Source: Sphingomonas sp. | Lineage (GTDB): Bacteria; Pseudomonadota; Alphaproteobacteria; Sphingomonadales; Sphingomonadaceae | DNA length: 64,000 nt | Assembly: GCA_021732445.1 (NCBI GenBank) | Contig: JAKFUZ010000009.1 | Location: 62,001-126,000, forward strand | Reading direction: 5' to 3' | Shown here: positions 39,723 through 48,450 of the stretch, one piece after another | How positions within the stretch are numbered: the first letter of the stretch is position 1 | Layout of the letters: each line of letters starts with the position of its first letter | Program-made: the position numbers and the translations under genes | Notes under the pieces: model-generated | Databases searched by the model: none | Told to the model about the DNA's origin: nothing | The model's input: only the letters and a program-made list of their open reading frames with translations

Positions 39723-40604
39723 TCAAGCTGCGTCCTGATCAAGCCATGGTGCCAGCGTTTTGGCGTCGTTGGCTGCGGTGGCATATTGCGCAGAGAAGCG
39801 TCGATGGCGGTGCATTTCCAGGGCCGCAACATATCCGCGGCCGGGCCGTAGTTCGATGATTCGGCGCAGGATACGATCCTCCACAATCACCGGGTCGGCA
39901 TCTATATCGCTCAGCTTCCGCCAACGGGCGAGAAGCAGCGCCAATGTGATGACGTCGCCCTCGACGGCTTCCACGACATCGCCCCAACGACCAGCCTTGA
40001 TCAACTTTGCCACCGCCGCCGCTGGCACGCTGATCTTGGCCGGGATATCTAGGGCGGCAGCGATCTCGGCCATGTGGACGAGGTTCATCCGCAGGCCGCC
40101 GGTCACGTGCCGCGCAAAATCGAAATGCCGTTTGGGATCCCCGCAGTTATACGCCATCCACCGCCAACGCGGCGGTATGGTCAGTCCAAGGCGGCAAGCG
40201 GCCAACACGAGCATCGGAATGTCGTGTGCGGACCCCGCGTATGAGGCGAGTTCGGCGTTCGGTGGTGCATCCCCAAGCAACTTGAGCAGGCCTGCCACCA
40301 CGCCTCTTTCATCCAAATCAGGCGCGCTGAAGGTTTCGAAGGCGAGCACGTCAGCACCACCGTCGATATGCTCGATAAGCACCATGGCCGACGCGCTGGT
40401 CACGGTCTGAAAAATCCATCGCGGGCAGCTCAGCGGGTCTTCAGAGCGCAAATAGTTGCGGCGTATCGGTTGGTCGTCGGACGGCACCCAGCGTTCCATT
40501 TGCTGATAGCGCTTGTGGGCGGTGTCATCGAGCACGGCGGATTCGATATCGAGCACGATCCAGCACCGCGGGGCAAGCGGCGTGGTGATGTTGTCGATGT
40601 TCAT
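39723..40604 (-). CDS. Putative DEDD-family 3'-5' exonuclease-like protein
   Basis: A 293-residue protein from the ATG at 40604, which has GGAG upstream. Exonuclease-like motifs are WIVLDIESAV (D-x-E near residue 15), LASYAGSAHDIPMLVLA (Asp near 126) and EAVEGDVITLALLLARW (Asp near 216). The spacing agrees with PolB-related DEDDy exonucleases, although the usual Y-x-x-x-D is altered to a V-x-x-D-like form, so activity is doubtful. It is the last gene of a five-gene minus-strand cluster (43731-39723) upstream of the relaxase region. Confidence 0.6.
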   Translation of the reverse strand: MNIDNITTPLAPRCWIVLDIESAVLDDTAHKRYQQMERWVPSDDQPIRRNYLRSEDPLSCPRWIFQTVTSASAMVLIEHIDGGADVLAFETFSAPDLDERGVVAGLLKLLGDAPPNAELASYAGSAHDIPMLVLAACRLGLTIPPRWRWMAYNCGDPKRHFDFARHVTGGLRMNLVHMAEIAAALDIPAKISVPAAAVAKLIKAGRWGDVVEAVEGDVITLALLLARWRKLSDIDADPVIVEDRILRRIIELRPGRGYVAALEMHRHRRFSAQYATAANDAKTLAPWLDQDAA

Positions 40605-40657
40605 GATGGTCTCCGAATAGGAATCGGCGGGCACCGGATGGCGCCCGCCGTGGTGGG

Positions 40658-41197
40658 TCAGGCGAAGCGAACGACGGTTTCGATTTGGGCGCGGTCTGGC
40701 TCGATCCAGTCCTGCCCGGTCGGCACGAACCGGTTGTTCGCCAGCAGCGAGTTATCCATCGCGGCGGCCCGCGCCTTGATCCGCTTCACCGCAAGTTTGC
40801 GCCCCTTGTGGATGTCCTTCGTCTTGCCGGGCATGCGGACGAGGCTGCCGCGCCCATCAATGGCAAAAAACTCGTCCGCGAGGGTGCTAACAAGCAGGAG
40901 CGGCGCATCGTCGTTTGCGGCGTAAGGAACGAGGTTGTCGACGATGTCGATGTTGAGCATTTCCCGATATGCGACCGTGAAGCCGGTTGGCTCGGTCGCC
41001 TCTGTGCTGGCCCAGCCCGAATAGATGACATCCTTGCCCATCATCTGCGCGACACGCGCGATTTCCATGCCGACCTCGAAATCCATGGGACGACCGGAAC
41101 AGAAGCCGATGCAGTCATTCGCCGGCTTGAACCCTGGCCAGCCCATTTCCCGCCGAACCGCGAGCATGGTGTTCTGATGGTGAGGCATCATTTTCAT
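40658..41197 (-). CDS. Unrecognised element-backbone protein
   Basis: A 179-residue soluble protein; no family recognised. It starts MKMMPHHQNTMLAVRREMGW after an AAAGGAAA ribosome site. It has a basic stretch KDIHKGRKLAVKRIKARAAA near the C-terminus that could bind nucleic acid, and a possible alpha/beta fold before it (DAPLLLVSTLADEFFAIDG). It sits 53 bp from the exonuclease-like gene and 92 bp from the AAA ATPase gene, all on the minus strand, so it is probably part of the same transfer or maintenance module. Confidence 0.7.
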   Translation of the reverse strand: MKMMPHHQNTMLAVRREMGWPGFKPANDCIGFCSGRPMDFEVGMEIARVAQMMGKDVIYSGWASTEATEPTGFTVAYREMLNIDIVDNLVPYAANDDAPLLLVSTLADEFFAIDGRGSLVRMPGKTKDIHKGRKLAVKRIKARAAAMDNSLLANNRFVPTGQDWIEPDRAQIETVVRFA

Positions 41198-41289
41198 CTA
41201 TCATTTCCTTTTGTTGTCGGTCTGCGGGCCGGAACCATTTTTTCATTCTTCCACGGTGCCCAACCGTGACTTCACGAAGGGACTTGCCT

Positions 41290-42225
41290 TCAGTTGAGCG
41301 CGCGGGGGGCGTGTCGTGCCGACACGGCAACCAACGCCTCGATCGCGCGACGCAGGCGGCGAACCGAGCGGGTGTTCCGGAAAAGGCGCAGCAGCATGGT
41401 CTCCGCTGCCGCCTCGAGCCGGGGCAGCGCGGCTGGTGGCAGCCCTGCGTCGCGGGCGACGTCGCGCCAGAGCATTGCCAAGACCAGTTCGGCATGCTCC
41501 GGACCTGGACCCCGCACCTCGACCACCTGCACCCGCGAAAGCAACGGGGTCGGCAGCCGTGCGGCACTGTTCGCGGTCAACATCCAGTTGACGTGCGACA
41601 GGTCGATTTCGGCGGCTAGGCAGCCGTCAAAATACCGGGCCGCGCTGGAGCGTTCGAGCAAGGTCAACAGCGTGGCGACGGGATCGCCGATATTGCTGAT
41701 GCTGGTCTTCTCGACTTCGTCGATGACGACGACGGGGTTGGCGGTCATCGTCCGCTGCATCACGCACGCCGGGAAGCAGGGAAGCGGGTTGCGGAAGCCG
41801 CGTGGATTGCCTGCCAGCTCGGCGTTCGAATTGATCCCGGCGAACGACAGAACGGCATTGCCCGCGCCTGACAGTTCGCCAACGAGCCGGGCAAAGTGCG
41901 TCTTTCCCCCACCAGGCGGACCGACCAACAGCATCGGTCGCAGCGCCAGCCATGGCTGCCCTGACCAGGCGCTAAACGCGGTCTGGTCGGCAATCAGATC
42001 GATCGCCGACGACATCCACGGCGCTTGGGCGCGGAGCGCTTCTGCAAGCCGTGTTTCTTCGCTGGGGCGACGTTTTGCCAGCATCGAGCTGCCAGTGAGC
42101 GGCATAAGGGTAGTCAAAGGTTCGTAGAGTTCAGAAATCGATGCAACATAGTCATTCTGCTCGAACCCATCCTTTGCAATTGACCGGCACGGGCGGACAT
42201 AGGCTTTGCCATCGACGACGATCAC
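41290..42225 (-). CDS. Lon-like AAA+ ATPase without protease domain
   Basis: A 311-residue ATPase. Walker A LLVGPPGGGKTHFARLVG is near residue 100, Walker B PVVVIDEVEKTS near 168, sensor-1 like NWMLTANSAARLP near 215 and an arginine finger region TPLLSRVQVVEV follows. The sequence looks like the Lon/ClpX AAA module, but there is no peptidase part. The start is set at GTG 42225 because it overlaps the upstream gene's stop as GTGA; the frame is open back to 42309. The role is unknown: unfolding or remodelling of transfer, partition or phage proteins is possible. Confidence 0.82.
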   Translation of the reverse strand: MIVVDGKAYVRPCRSIAKDGFEQNDYVASISELYEPLTTLMPLTGSSMLAKRRPSEETRLAEALRAQAPWMSSAIDLIADQTAFSAWSGQPWLALRPMLLVGPPGGGKTHFARLVGELSGAGNAVLSFAGINSNAELAGNPRGFRNPLPCFPACVMQRTMTANPVVVIDEVEKTSISNIGDPVATLLTLLERSSAARYFDGCLAAEIDLSHVNWMLTANSAARLPTPLLSRVQVVEVRGPGPEHAELVLAMLWRDVARDAGLPPAALPRLEAAAETMLLRLFRNTRSVRRLRRAIEALVAVSARHAPRALN

Positions 42226-42836
42226 AGCGTCACCTGCGAATCCGATGTTGCCAGCCAGGCCTCGGTCGCGCCGACCAGAGATTCGGCGTCCTTTCGACTG
42301 GCGAGCCACAATTGCCAGGTTGCCTTCACGCGGGCGGCAAGGTGCTCGCGGATTGCACCATGACAGCCGGTGCGGTGGGCTTCTTCGAGATCGGCCCGCG
42401 TCATTGGCACGAATGGGACGTCCGCCCAGTGCGCTACCGCATCGAAGGATTTGGCGCTGGAGCCTCCATAGGTCTCGGCGACATCGATCACCTCACCGGT
42501 GAAGGCGAGGTCCAGCTCGCGCAACATTTTCGCGGCGGCAAGGGCGTCGCGCGCCGTCTCGGCGGCGGCGATCAGCGACGGCACCACAATGTTCTCAGCA
42601 CGCCACAGCAGCAGTCGCGCGGGCGGAATGTGGAAGGCGTCGGCCAGCCATGAAATTGTCTCGACCGGATTGTCGGTGACGGTGGTGCTGTGCGCCCCCA
42701 GATCGAATCCGACGCTGCCGAAGCGATAGCGACAGGTCAGGGTCGCGGCGCCGACCAGCAAGGTGCGTGCCGGGCATTCGCCCCAAGCGGACTGTTGGAT
42801 CCAGGATGTGGCGAGAACGATGGTATCGGTGGTCAT
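42222..42836 (-). CDS. Unrecognised protein coupled to the AAA ATPase
   Basis: A 204-residue protein from the ATG at 42836 with GGAGG seven bases upstream. No family recognised; the segment PPARLLLWRAENIVVPSLI and the following helix are vaguely reminiscent of exonuclease folds but lack the acidic set. The stop overlaps the GTG start of the AAA ATPase gene by four bases, a strong sign that the two proteins work as partners, for example an adaptor or substrate protein for the ATPase. Confidence 0.72.
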   Translation of the reverse strand: MTTDTIVLATSWIQQSAWGECPARTLLVGAATLTCRYRFGSVGFDLGAHSTTVTDNPVETISWLADAFHIPPARLLLWRAENIVVPSLIAAAETARDALAAAKMLRELDLAFTGEVIDVAETYGGSSAKSFDAVAHWADVPFVPMTRADLEEAHRTGCHGAIREHLAARVKATWQLWLASRKDAESLVGATEAWLATSDSQVTL

Positions 42837-42915
42837 GGAAGTTCCTCCAAATGAATGCGGCCCGGCCATCACGAGGATGACCGGGCCGACTGGGCGTTAA
42901 TGATGGACCCGAGGA

Positions 42916-43731
42916 TCAGGGGGCCATGAAGGCGCGCTCATCCTCTTCCTGGCGTAGCCGGGCCGTGACGCGCTTCAGCGCTGCGGCGATCTCAGCCTTC
43001 AGCGCGCGTGGGCGGCACCATCGCATCAGCGAGCAGTCGACAAAGGTCCGCAAGTGCTGAAGGCCAGGCGTCGCCTCAATGTGCTGCGCGAGTGCAGCCA
43101 TGGGACGGGTGATCGCGGCTTCGTCGGCGGATCGCGCGGCCTGCCAGGCCAGATACAAGCATAGCGTCGCCACGGCATCTTCCATGACATATCGGCGGAT
43201 GCGTTCGTGCTCGCCCGCTGCCCACAGTGCGGCCACGTCTCCGCCCGACACGTCCGTTTTGACGGGAATGCCGATCTGATCGGCGATGGCCGCGAGCGAA
43301 ACCTTGCGGCCATAGCTGGCATATAGATCTGCCAGATCATGGTGATTGCCGCCATAGCGATGGGCCGCAGCGTGGTCGGCGAGCGCCTTCAAGTCGAACA
43401 ACCTGCATCGCTGAGCCGCAAGCCGTAGAACCAGGGCATCGAACTGGGCCGAGTTATAGCCCGTCACGATATCCGCTGCCGCCATTTTCCGGTCCGCCGC
43501 GCGGATCAGATCAGCTTCTTCAGTATCGCCAGTGGCGATCAGCGCCTCGATATCGAAGGCCCAGACGCCATTGCGACATTGTGCGGCTGCAAAGCCGATC
43601 GCGATCGGCTTGTGAAGCGGCCAGGGCGGGAATGATCCATCCTCGGTCTGCGGGGCGATGGTTTCAATGTCATAGGCCAGGACCGAGCCTGCGGCGGACG
43701 CGCGGCTCGGTGGCCGCATGGATGTGCGCAT
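42916..43731 (-). CDS. PolB-like 3'-5' exonuclease
   Basis: A 271-residue DEDDy exonuclease of the predicted 3'-5' exonuclease/PolB-like group. Motifs are LAYDIETIAPQ (D-x-E near residue 20), VTGYNSAQFDALVLR (N-x4-D near 92) and RRYVMEDAVATLCLYLAW with the final Asp near 184. AAGGTG precedes the ATG. It is the first gene of the five-gene minus-strand cluster 43731-39723. With a full catalytic set it is likely active on single-stranded DNA, perhaps processing transfer intermediates or protecting ends; that is inferred. Confidence 0.8.
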   Translation of the reverse strand: MRTSMRPPSRASAAGSVLAYDIETIAPQTEDGSFPPWPLHKPIAIGFAAAQCRNGVWAFDIEALIATGDTEEADLIRAADRKMAAADIVTGYNSAQFDALVLRLAAQRCRLFDLKALADHAAAHRYGGNHHDLADLYASYGRKVSLAAIADQIGIPVKTDVSGGDVAALWAAGEHERIRRYVMEDAVATLCLYLAWQAARSADEAAITRPMAALAQHIEATPGLQHLRTFVDCSLMRWCRPRALKAEIAAALKRVTARLRQEEDERAFMAP

Positions 43732-43920
43732 AGGATCACCTTATCATGAGAGCGGGCTGGTGCCCGCAAATGCAATCAGGCCGCCTGGACGGTCCGGTGC
43801 GCCAAGCCCCTTTTCCGCTCAATCACTCTGATCATCAGCACCGCAGCCAGCGGGCCTTTTCCACGCTACTTACAAGCGGGTGGGATCTGCCCATGGATGC
43901 CAACCTGATGTTAAGCTTGC

Positions 43921-44244
43921 ATGGTGCATCATGTATCGATGCAGGAATTCACCGATGATGATGATTTTATGGAAAACGGCCGTCTGAAGAGCCCGCATTC
44001 CAGTCCAACCCTTGAGCATGTGGGCGGGGACAGCATCGGCGAGCCGGGGCCGGGCGACGAAGTAGCGTGCCGCGATTGCCCGGCCGCGATCTGGTATTGG
44101 AAGGGTTCCGATCGGATCTTCTGCTTCTGCTCGGCGATGCATGAAAAGACCTGGGGGTCTGGCGAACAGCCGGTTGAGTTCTGCGACGCGCGCGAGCAGG
44201 AAGTCGCGAAGATGCTACCGAAGGCTCGGCCTCAGCGATCCTGA
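43921..44244 (+). CDS. Small cysteine-rich protein convergent with the relaxase gene
   Basis: At most 107 residues; it may start at ATG 43921, 43939 or 43969, with no strong ribosome site. The C-terminal half contains CRDCPAAIWYWKG and IFCFCSAMHEKTWG, then VEFCDAREQEVAKM. The regular cysteine and histidine positions suggest a small zinc-binding fold. Small proteins of this kind recur near mobilization genes in alphaproteobacterial plasmids. It overlaps the convergent relaxase gene end by 13 bases. Confidence 0.6.
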   Translation: MVHHVSMQEFTDDDDFMENGRLKSPHSSPTLEHVGGDSIGEPGPGDEVACRDCPAAIWYWKGSDRIFCFCSAMHEKTWGSGEQPVEFCDAREQEVAKMLPKARPQRS

Positions 44245-46817
44245 CCCGGGTCAAGAGGCGCTGGTAGCGGCTGGCTTGGGACTGGCGACGAGGGGCGCAG
44301 CGCGCCGATTTCGGCATCGTGGCCACGCGTGTCCTGTTCTTGGTCGAACCGCCGCTTCTGCCGCCAACGCTCCGTCATCGCCTCACGCTGGTGCGCCGCC
44401 AAGATAAGCAATTCTCGTCGGCTTGGTCGGAGAGCAATCGTGCCGGACTGCTCCGTCCGACGCGTCAGCTGTGCCTTCGCATGCGCCTCGCGATGAATCG
44501 CAATGGCTTCTGAGAACGCACGTTGTAGAATCGGTTCGTGCACCCAGGCATCGGCAACGCGACGAAGATGATCCGGGGCGTCCAGCGACAGCGTCCACCC
44601 GCGATCCCCGTGCACGATATGATCGCCGTTTGCCGCAGCGTAGACCGTCATCGGCTCGATCTCGGCACGCTGGCGATCGGCAATGGCGTCCAATCGTTCC
44701 TGCGTCATCGCTGCGGCAATACGTGCAGGCGTAACTCCGAACCGTTTGCGGACTGCATCGTCGACAACGCACGCATCGTCTTCGAACGTGATCAGGATGC
44801 GCTCTGCCTCGATCGTGGCCAGCATCGCATCGAGCGCGGCTTGCTCGGATTGGCGCAACAGCGCCTGTTCGGTTTCGCGCTCCTGCCGTTCGGTATCCTC
44901 ACGTTCACGCTGTTGCGCCTGTTCCATTTCCGCCCGCTTGGCCTTGGCGCGGTCGATGGCGATCCTGTCACGGCGGGCAGCGAATAGCCGGTCAAGGTCG
45001 TCGAGGTCGCGATCGATGATACTGCTGGCGAGCGCCGCCGCCTCTTTCGGCAGATCGAGTGGACGCGGCGCCGGGCCGTCGCCAATGCCGAGCGAAAGGC
45101 CAATCCCATCGGTGGCGGCTCCCATCTCGACAATCGACGGCGGCTTGCGGATCGCCGCCCCTGCCTGGCCCACGATTGCGCTGATGTTGCCGAGCGGAAG
45201 CGACGGCAAGACCGCGCGTGCGCCCTCGGCGGACGTCACCGGCACAGCCGCGATTCGATAATTCGTATCAAATGCGGTCGGCAGGCTCGGCACGCTTGCT
45301 AGGGCAACCACGCGGTCGACAATTCCCGCCACCGCGCGCGGCACGTCGATCGGCCGCGCCATGCTGCGCACGGCAGAACCGGAGATCAAAGTGCCGGGTG
45401 CGCGGTCGTGTTCGGACGGTGGCAGGTAAGCCAGCGATGCGACGTCGGCGATCCCACGGTCGCCTGGTTGCAAATTTGCAACCGGCACCACCAGCGCCGG
45501 CGCATCGGCAGGTTTATCGACACCAAGGGTGGCAGCGCTGAGCGACAGATTGGCGATCGGCTCGGCATGATCGGCAAGAGCCGGGATCGCGAGGCTGGGC
45601 CGATTCGTCACGCTCGCGATCAACCCCGCCACGCGTTCCTGCACGCTGTCGAGCAGCGCCTGTTCGGCGGCGGCCCGCTCCTGGCCATGGCGAAGCTGTT
45701 CATCAAGCAGCGCGGCTTCGCCCGCCAGCATCTTCTCCCAGTTGCTTTCGTTGACCTGGTCCTCCTCGCCGCGTCGCACCCGCGCAGTCCGGGCCGACCC
45801 CAGATGCTTCTGGGGCGCATTAGGCAGTCCGCGCTCGACGTTGGAAAGCGCGGTGTAGGTGATATTGAGACCAGCTTCCTGCACGACCTCGGTCTGAATG
45901 CGTGCATAGAGGTGTCGCATCTCTTCGAACGCTTCCGGATTGTCGATCTCGCGGCGCATCATGCGGCCGATGTCCCACTCATGGTCGCCAGTGAGGACAA
46001 GTGGGCGGCTCGAGAAAATCAGGTGAATATGCCAGTTGCGCTGGTCGCCTTCTTCCGATGGCGGATGCAGCGCAAGCGCGAATGGCAGGTCGCGGCTGCC
46101 AAACTGTTCCTCAGCGAAGCGCTGCCCGATTTCGAACATGCGATCGATACCGCCGTCCATCTCGACGAGTTGGTATGGCACGGTAGCAATGGCATGGAAC
46201 AGCAGCTTGGCGCCTGTTTGGGCCTCGCGGTTGAACAGTTCGACGGCTTCAAGCGCGGCGATCGCTTCCTCGGCTGTCTCGCCGACATTGGACGCAAACA
46301 GAATGCGCCCGTCGTCCATCTGATGCGCGCCCTGCCAAACATAGAGTGTCGATCGGCGGCCGACGCCGACCTTGGTCGAGCGTCCGTAATACCTCACACG
46401 AAAGAAGATGCCCGCGCGACCCATTCGGTCGAATATCTGTCCGGAATAGCGAGGCATCAGCGACCCACCGGCGAGCCAGCCGGTCTTCGTTGGCTTGTGC
46501 GTCTCTGGCTTGCGTTCGATGGCGGTCATCGAACGAAGTTCCGGCTTGATGCGGATGCGTTTCCAGAACGCGCGGTTGCACCGGTCTGCCTCCCGTATAT
46601 CGTTTTGCAGCTCCCGCTCGGCGCGACGATATTCGCGCGACTCCTGCTTTAAATCCTTACGCTGCTGCCGAACAATTGCGGCAAGCGCACCGGTTCGCTT
46701 TCGCGCAATACGGTGAGCCTCAGCAGGAGTAACCGAAACCCAGACTTCGCCAGAGTTGCAAATTTGAAACTGCACTGGTCCGATCTCGCAATTGAAGAAA
46801 GGGGGGTGTAAAATCAA
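44232..46817 (-). CDS. MobA/MobL-family relaxase
   Basis: Up to 861 residues. The relaxase domain includes MPRYSGQIFDRMGRAGIFF, LPFALALHPPSEEGDQ followed by RNWHIHLIFSSRPL (HUH-type metal site near residue 262) and the MobA tail motif RGLPNAPQKHLGSA near 330. It nicks oriT and leads single-stranded DNA into a recipient cell. The C-terminal half is long and helical (KAKRAEMEQAQQREREDTE). The frame opens with TTG at 46817; ATG at 46529 is an alternative that would drop a charged coiled-coil region. The candidate oriT lies directly upstream. Confidence 0.85.
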   Translation of the reverse strand: MILHPPFFNCEIGPVQFQICNSGEVWVSVTPAEAHRIARKRTGALAAIVRQQRKDLKQESREYRRAERELQNDIREADRCNRAFWKRIRIKPELRSMTAIERKPETHKPTKTGWLAGGSLMPRYSGQIFDRMGRAGIFFRVRYYGRSTKVGVGRRSTLYVWQGAHQMDDGRILFASNVGETAEEAIAALEAVELFNREAQTGAKLLFHAIATVPYQLVEMDGGIDRMFEIGQRFAEEQFGSRDLPFALALHPPSEEGDQRNWHIHLIFSSRPLVLTGDHEWDIGRMMRREIDNPEAFEEMRHLYARIQTEVVQEAGLNITYTALSNVERGLPNAPQKHLGSARTARVRRGEEDQVNESNWEKMLAGEAALLDEQLRHGQERAAAEQALLDSVQERVAGLIASVTNRPSLAIPALADHAEPIANLSLSAATLGVDKPADAPALVVPVANLQPGDRGIADVASLAYLPPSEHDRAPGTLISGSAVRSMARPIDVPRAVAGIVDRVVALASVPSLPTAFDTNYRIAAVPVTSAEGARAVLPSLPLGNISAIVGQAGAAIRKPPSIVEMGAATDGIGLSLGIGDGPAPRPLDLPKEAAALASSIIDRDLDDLDRLFAARRDRIAIDRAKAKRAEMEQAQQREREDTERQERETEQALLRQSEQAALDAMLATIEAERILITFEDDACVVDDAVRKRFGVTPARIAAAMTQERLDAIADRQRAEIEPMTVYAAANGDHIVHGDRGWTLSLDAPDHLRRVADAWVHEPILQRAFSEAIAIHREAHAKAQLTRRTEQSGTIALRPSRRELLILAAHQREAMTERWRQKRRFDQEQDTRGHDAEIGALRPSSPVPSQPLPAPLDPGQDR

Positions 46818-46880
46818 GTCGTGGAAGACGACGCGATTCTTTCAGAGAAGCTGAAAGATTTATTTCGCCAACACCCCCCA
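46797..46880. other. Candidate origin of transfer (oriT) upstream of the relaxase
   Basis: A perfect 9-bp inverted repeat, GGGGGGTGT at 46801-46809 and ACACCCCCC at 46871-46879, brackets a second hairpin, TCTTTCAG (46838-46845), loop AGAAG, CTGAAAGA (46851-46858). MobQ-type oriT sites are usually found just upstream of the relaxase gene with such inverted repeats. The nick position is not recognisable. A shared promoter or terminator function is the alternative. Confidence 0.5.
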
Positions 46881-46948
46881 ATCTTCTGAATACTACCACC
46901 TGCCGACTCTGACCTCAATACTATCGCTTTTCCACGCCACCCTCAAAG

Positions 46949-46964
46949 AAGGGGGGTCCTCTAA
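46949..46964 (+). repeat. 16-bp repeat AAGGGGGGTCCTCTAA, copy 1
   Basis: Identical to 50357-50372. It lies 48 bp before the first gene of the unknown trio, downstream of the candidate oriT. Possible binding site for the ParB-like protein or another element regulator. Confidence 0.65.
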
Positions 46965-47011
46965 TTCTTTTTGGTCGAATCTGATCGAAGGCTCTCGAAA
47001 GGAGCCGAATC

Positions 47012-47662
47012 ATGGCCATGGATGATAAAGAAGGAACGACGAGCACCGCAGGCGGTGCGATCGATATGGCGGGCGATGCCGCGGCAATAGCGCCCGATGC
47101 GTCGTACGCATCGCTGATCGCGCGGCACACGGCGAACGCCCTTCGTCGGCGGGCGCTGCTTACGGCGGGGGCGACGCTGGTCAAGCGCGACCCCAAGGAT
47201 GTTGCCGGTGCCATCGCGCTCGGCTTTGTCCTGCGCAACCGTGGCCTTGTCGCTGCCGACAGTTGGCGGCTCGATGGCCTGCTTGGTGAAAGCGTCGCCG
47301 AACTGGTTCAGCGCCTCACACACGCAGCACGTCAATTGCCCGACGGCGATGCCGGTGCGGTGCTGGTGCGCGCAATCGACATGGCCGCTGCAGAGCTGGC
47401 GGCCAAGGGCGAGTTTCAAGCCTGGCGCCGACGTGCCGACCGCTATTTCGCCGAGCATGACGACTGGCTCGCTGCCGACGAAGACATGCGCTTGACCGGC
47501 AGGTGGCGCCAGTTGCGCATGACCATGGACCAGCAGGAGCTCATCCGTTCGACCTGCGCGCTGCTCGAGATCGACCTTCCGGGTCATTTGATGCGCGGCA
47601 GCGCGCACGATTGGCTTGATGCCTCGCGCGCGAATCTTCGTTACCGGGGGGTCGGTGCATGA
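47012..47662 (+). CDS. Unrecognised protein, first of an element-specific trio
   Basis: A 216-residue protein starting ATG 47012 after GGAG. The N-terminal 30 residues are glycine- and alanine-rich; the rest is helical (YASLIARHTANALRRRALL; LVRAIDMAAAELAAKGEFQ; WRRRADRYFAEHDDW). No family recognised. The stop overlaps the next gene by four bases (ATGA). It is divergent from the relaxase and follows the G-rich 16-bp repeat. Confidence 0.72.
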   Translation: MAMDDKEGTTSTAGGAIDMAGDAAAIAPDASYASLIARHTANALRRRALLTAGATLVKRDPKDVAGAIALGFVLRNRGLVAADSWRLDGLLGESVAELVQRLTHAARQLPDGDAGAVLVRAIDMAAAELAAKGEFQAWRRRADRYFAEHDDWLAADEDMRLTGRWRQLRMTMDQQELIRSTCALLEIDLPGHLMRGSAHDWLDASRANLRYRGVGA

Positions 47663-48450
47663 AGTTCCAATGGACCGACCGCGCGGGCGTCGTTCACGAA
47701 CTAACTGACCACCAAGCCATCGAGCAGGAGCGCCAGCAGGTCAGGGCCGAACTGCTCGCGCTACGCGACAGCATCACGCACTCCGACGACGATGCCTTCC
47801 TTGCCATCCATGAAGGGATGGATAGGCTGCGGGCGCGCTTCTTCGTCCTCCAGGAAGATCTGGCCCGATTTGTTCGCCACGAGGCGGCTCGCGCGATCGC
47901 GGTGATCACGAAGATCGACTTGCAGGCGAGCTTCATCGGCCAGTTGCACCGCTGCTACGACCAGCATGCGCAGCGCCGCGACGACAATACCGCAATGTGC
48001 GCGTCACCAAGCTCTGAGCAGATTGACGTGCTCAAGCAGCAGGCGATCCACGACGGCAAGCCGACGCCAATTCTCGCCACTTTCGGCGAAGCGCACGCGG
48101 TCCTGCTCGCCAACCCGGCGACATGCCGAACGCCGTTGCACAGCAGCGCGCCGGCGCTCGAATGGACCGATCGTGACAGGCATTATCACCAGGTGCGCGA
48201 CCTACGTCAGATCGAGCGCGAATATGTTGCGGTGGCCCGCGAACTTGCGCTGCTACTGCCCAAGCTGGCAGCAGATGTCCCGATCCGGGACAATGTGGCT
48301 GCCCTTCAGCTGGCACACGTTGGGGTTAACCGGGTGACCGTCCTAGAACGCACCATGAACAGATGGTCGGCGCATGTGATCGGCGTCGTCCGCGAAGAAG
48401 ATGTCGCGTTCCTTGATGATTTGGAGAAGTCCGATGGCCGCAATACATAG
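47659..48450 (+). CDS. Unrecognised helical protein, second of the trio
   Basis: A 263-residue, mostly alpha-helical protein (IEQERQQVRAELLALRDS; LRQIEREYVAVARELALL), no membrane span, no recognised family. It contains an internal repeat-like start: WTDRAGVVHELTDHQAIEQER near residue 5 and WTDRDRHYHQVRDLRQIERE near residue 170, suggesting two related halves. It is coupled to both neighbours: ATGA overlap upstream, and a 17-base overlap with the next gene. Confidence 0.72.
   Translation: MKFQWTDRAGVVHELTDHQAIEQERQQVRAELLALRDSITHSDDDAFLAIHEGMDRLRARFFVLQEDLARFVRHEAARAIAVITKIDLQASFIGQLHRCYDQHAQRRDDNTAMCASPSSEQIDVLKQQAIHDGKPTPILATFGEAHAVLLANPATCRTPLHSSAPALEWTDRDRHYHQVRDLRQIEREYVAVARELALLLPKLAADVPIRDNVAALQLAHVGVNRVTVLERTMNRWSAHVIGVVREEDVAFLDDLEKSDGRNT

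Noticed and set aside
43870..44142. A 90-aa minus-strand frame opposite the small cysteine-rich gene.
   Set aside because: The plus-strand protein has an orderly Cys/His pattern; the antisense one has none.
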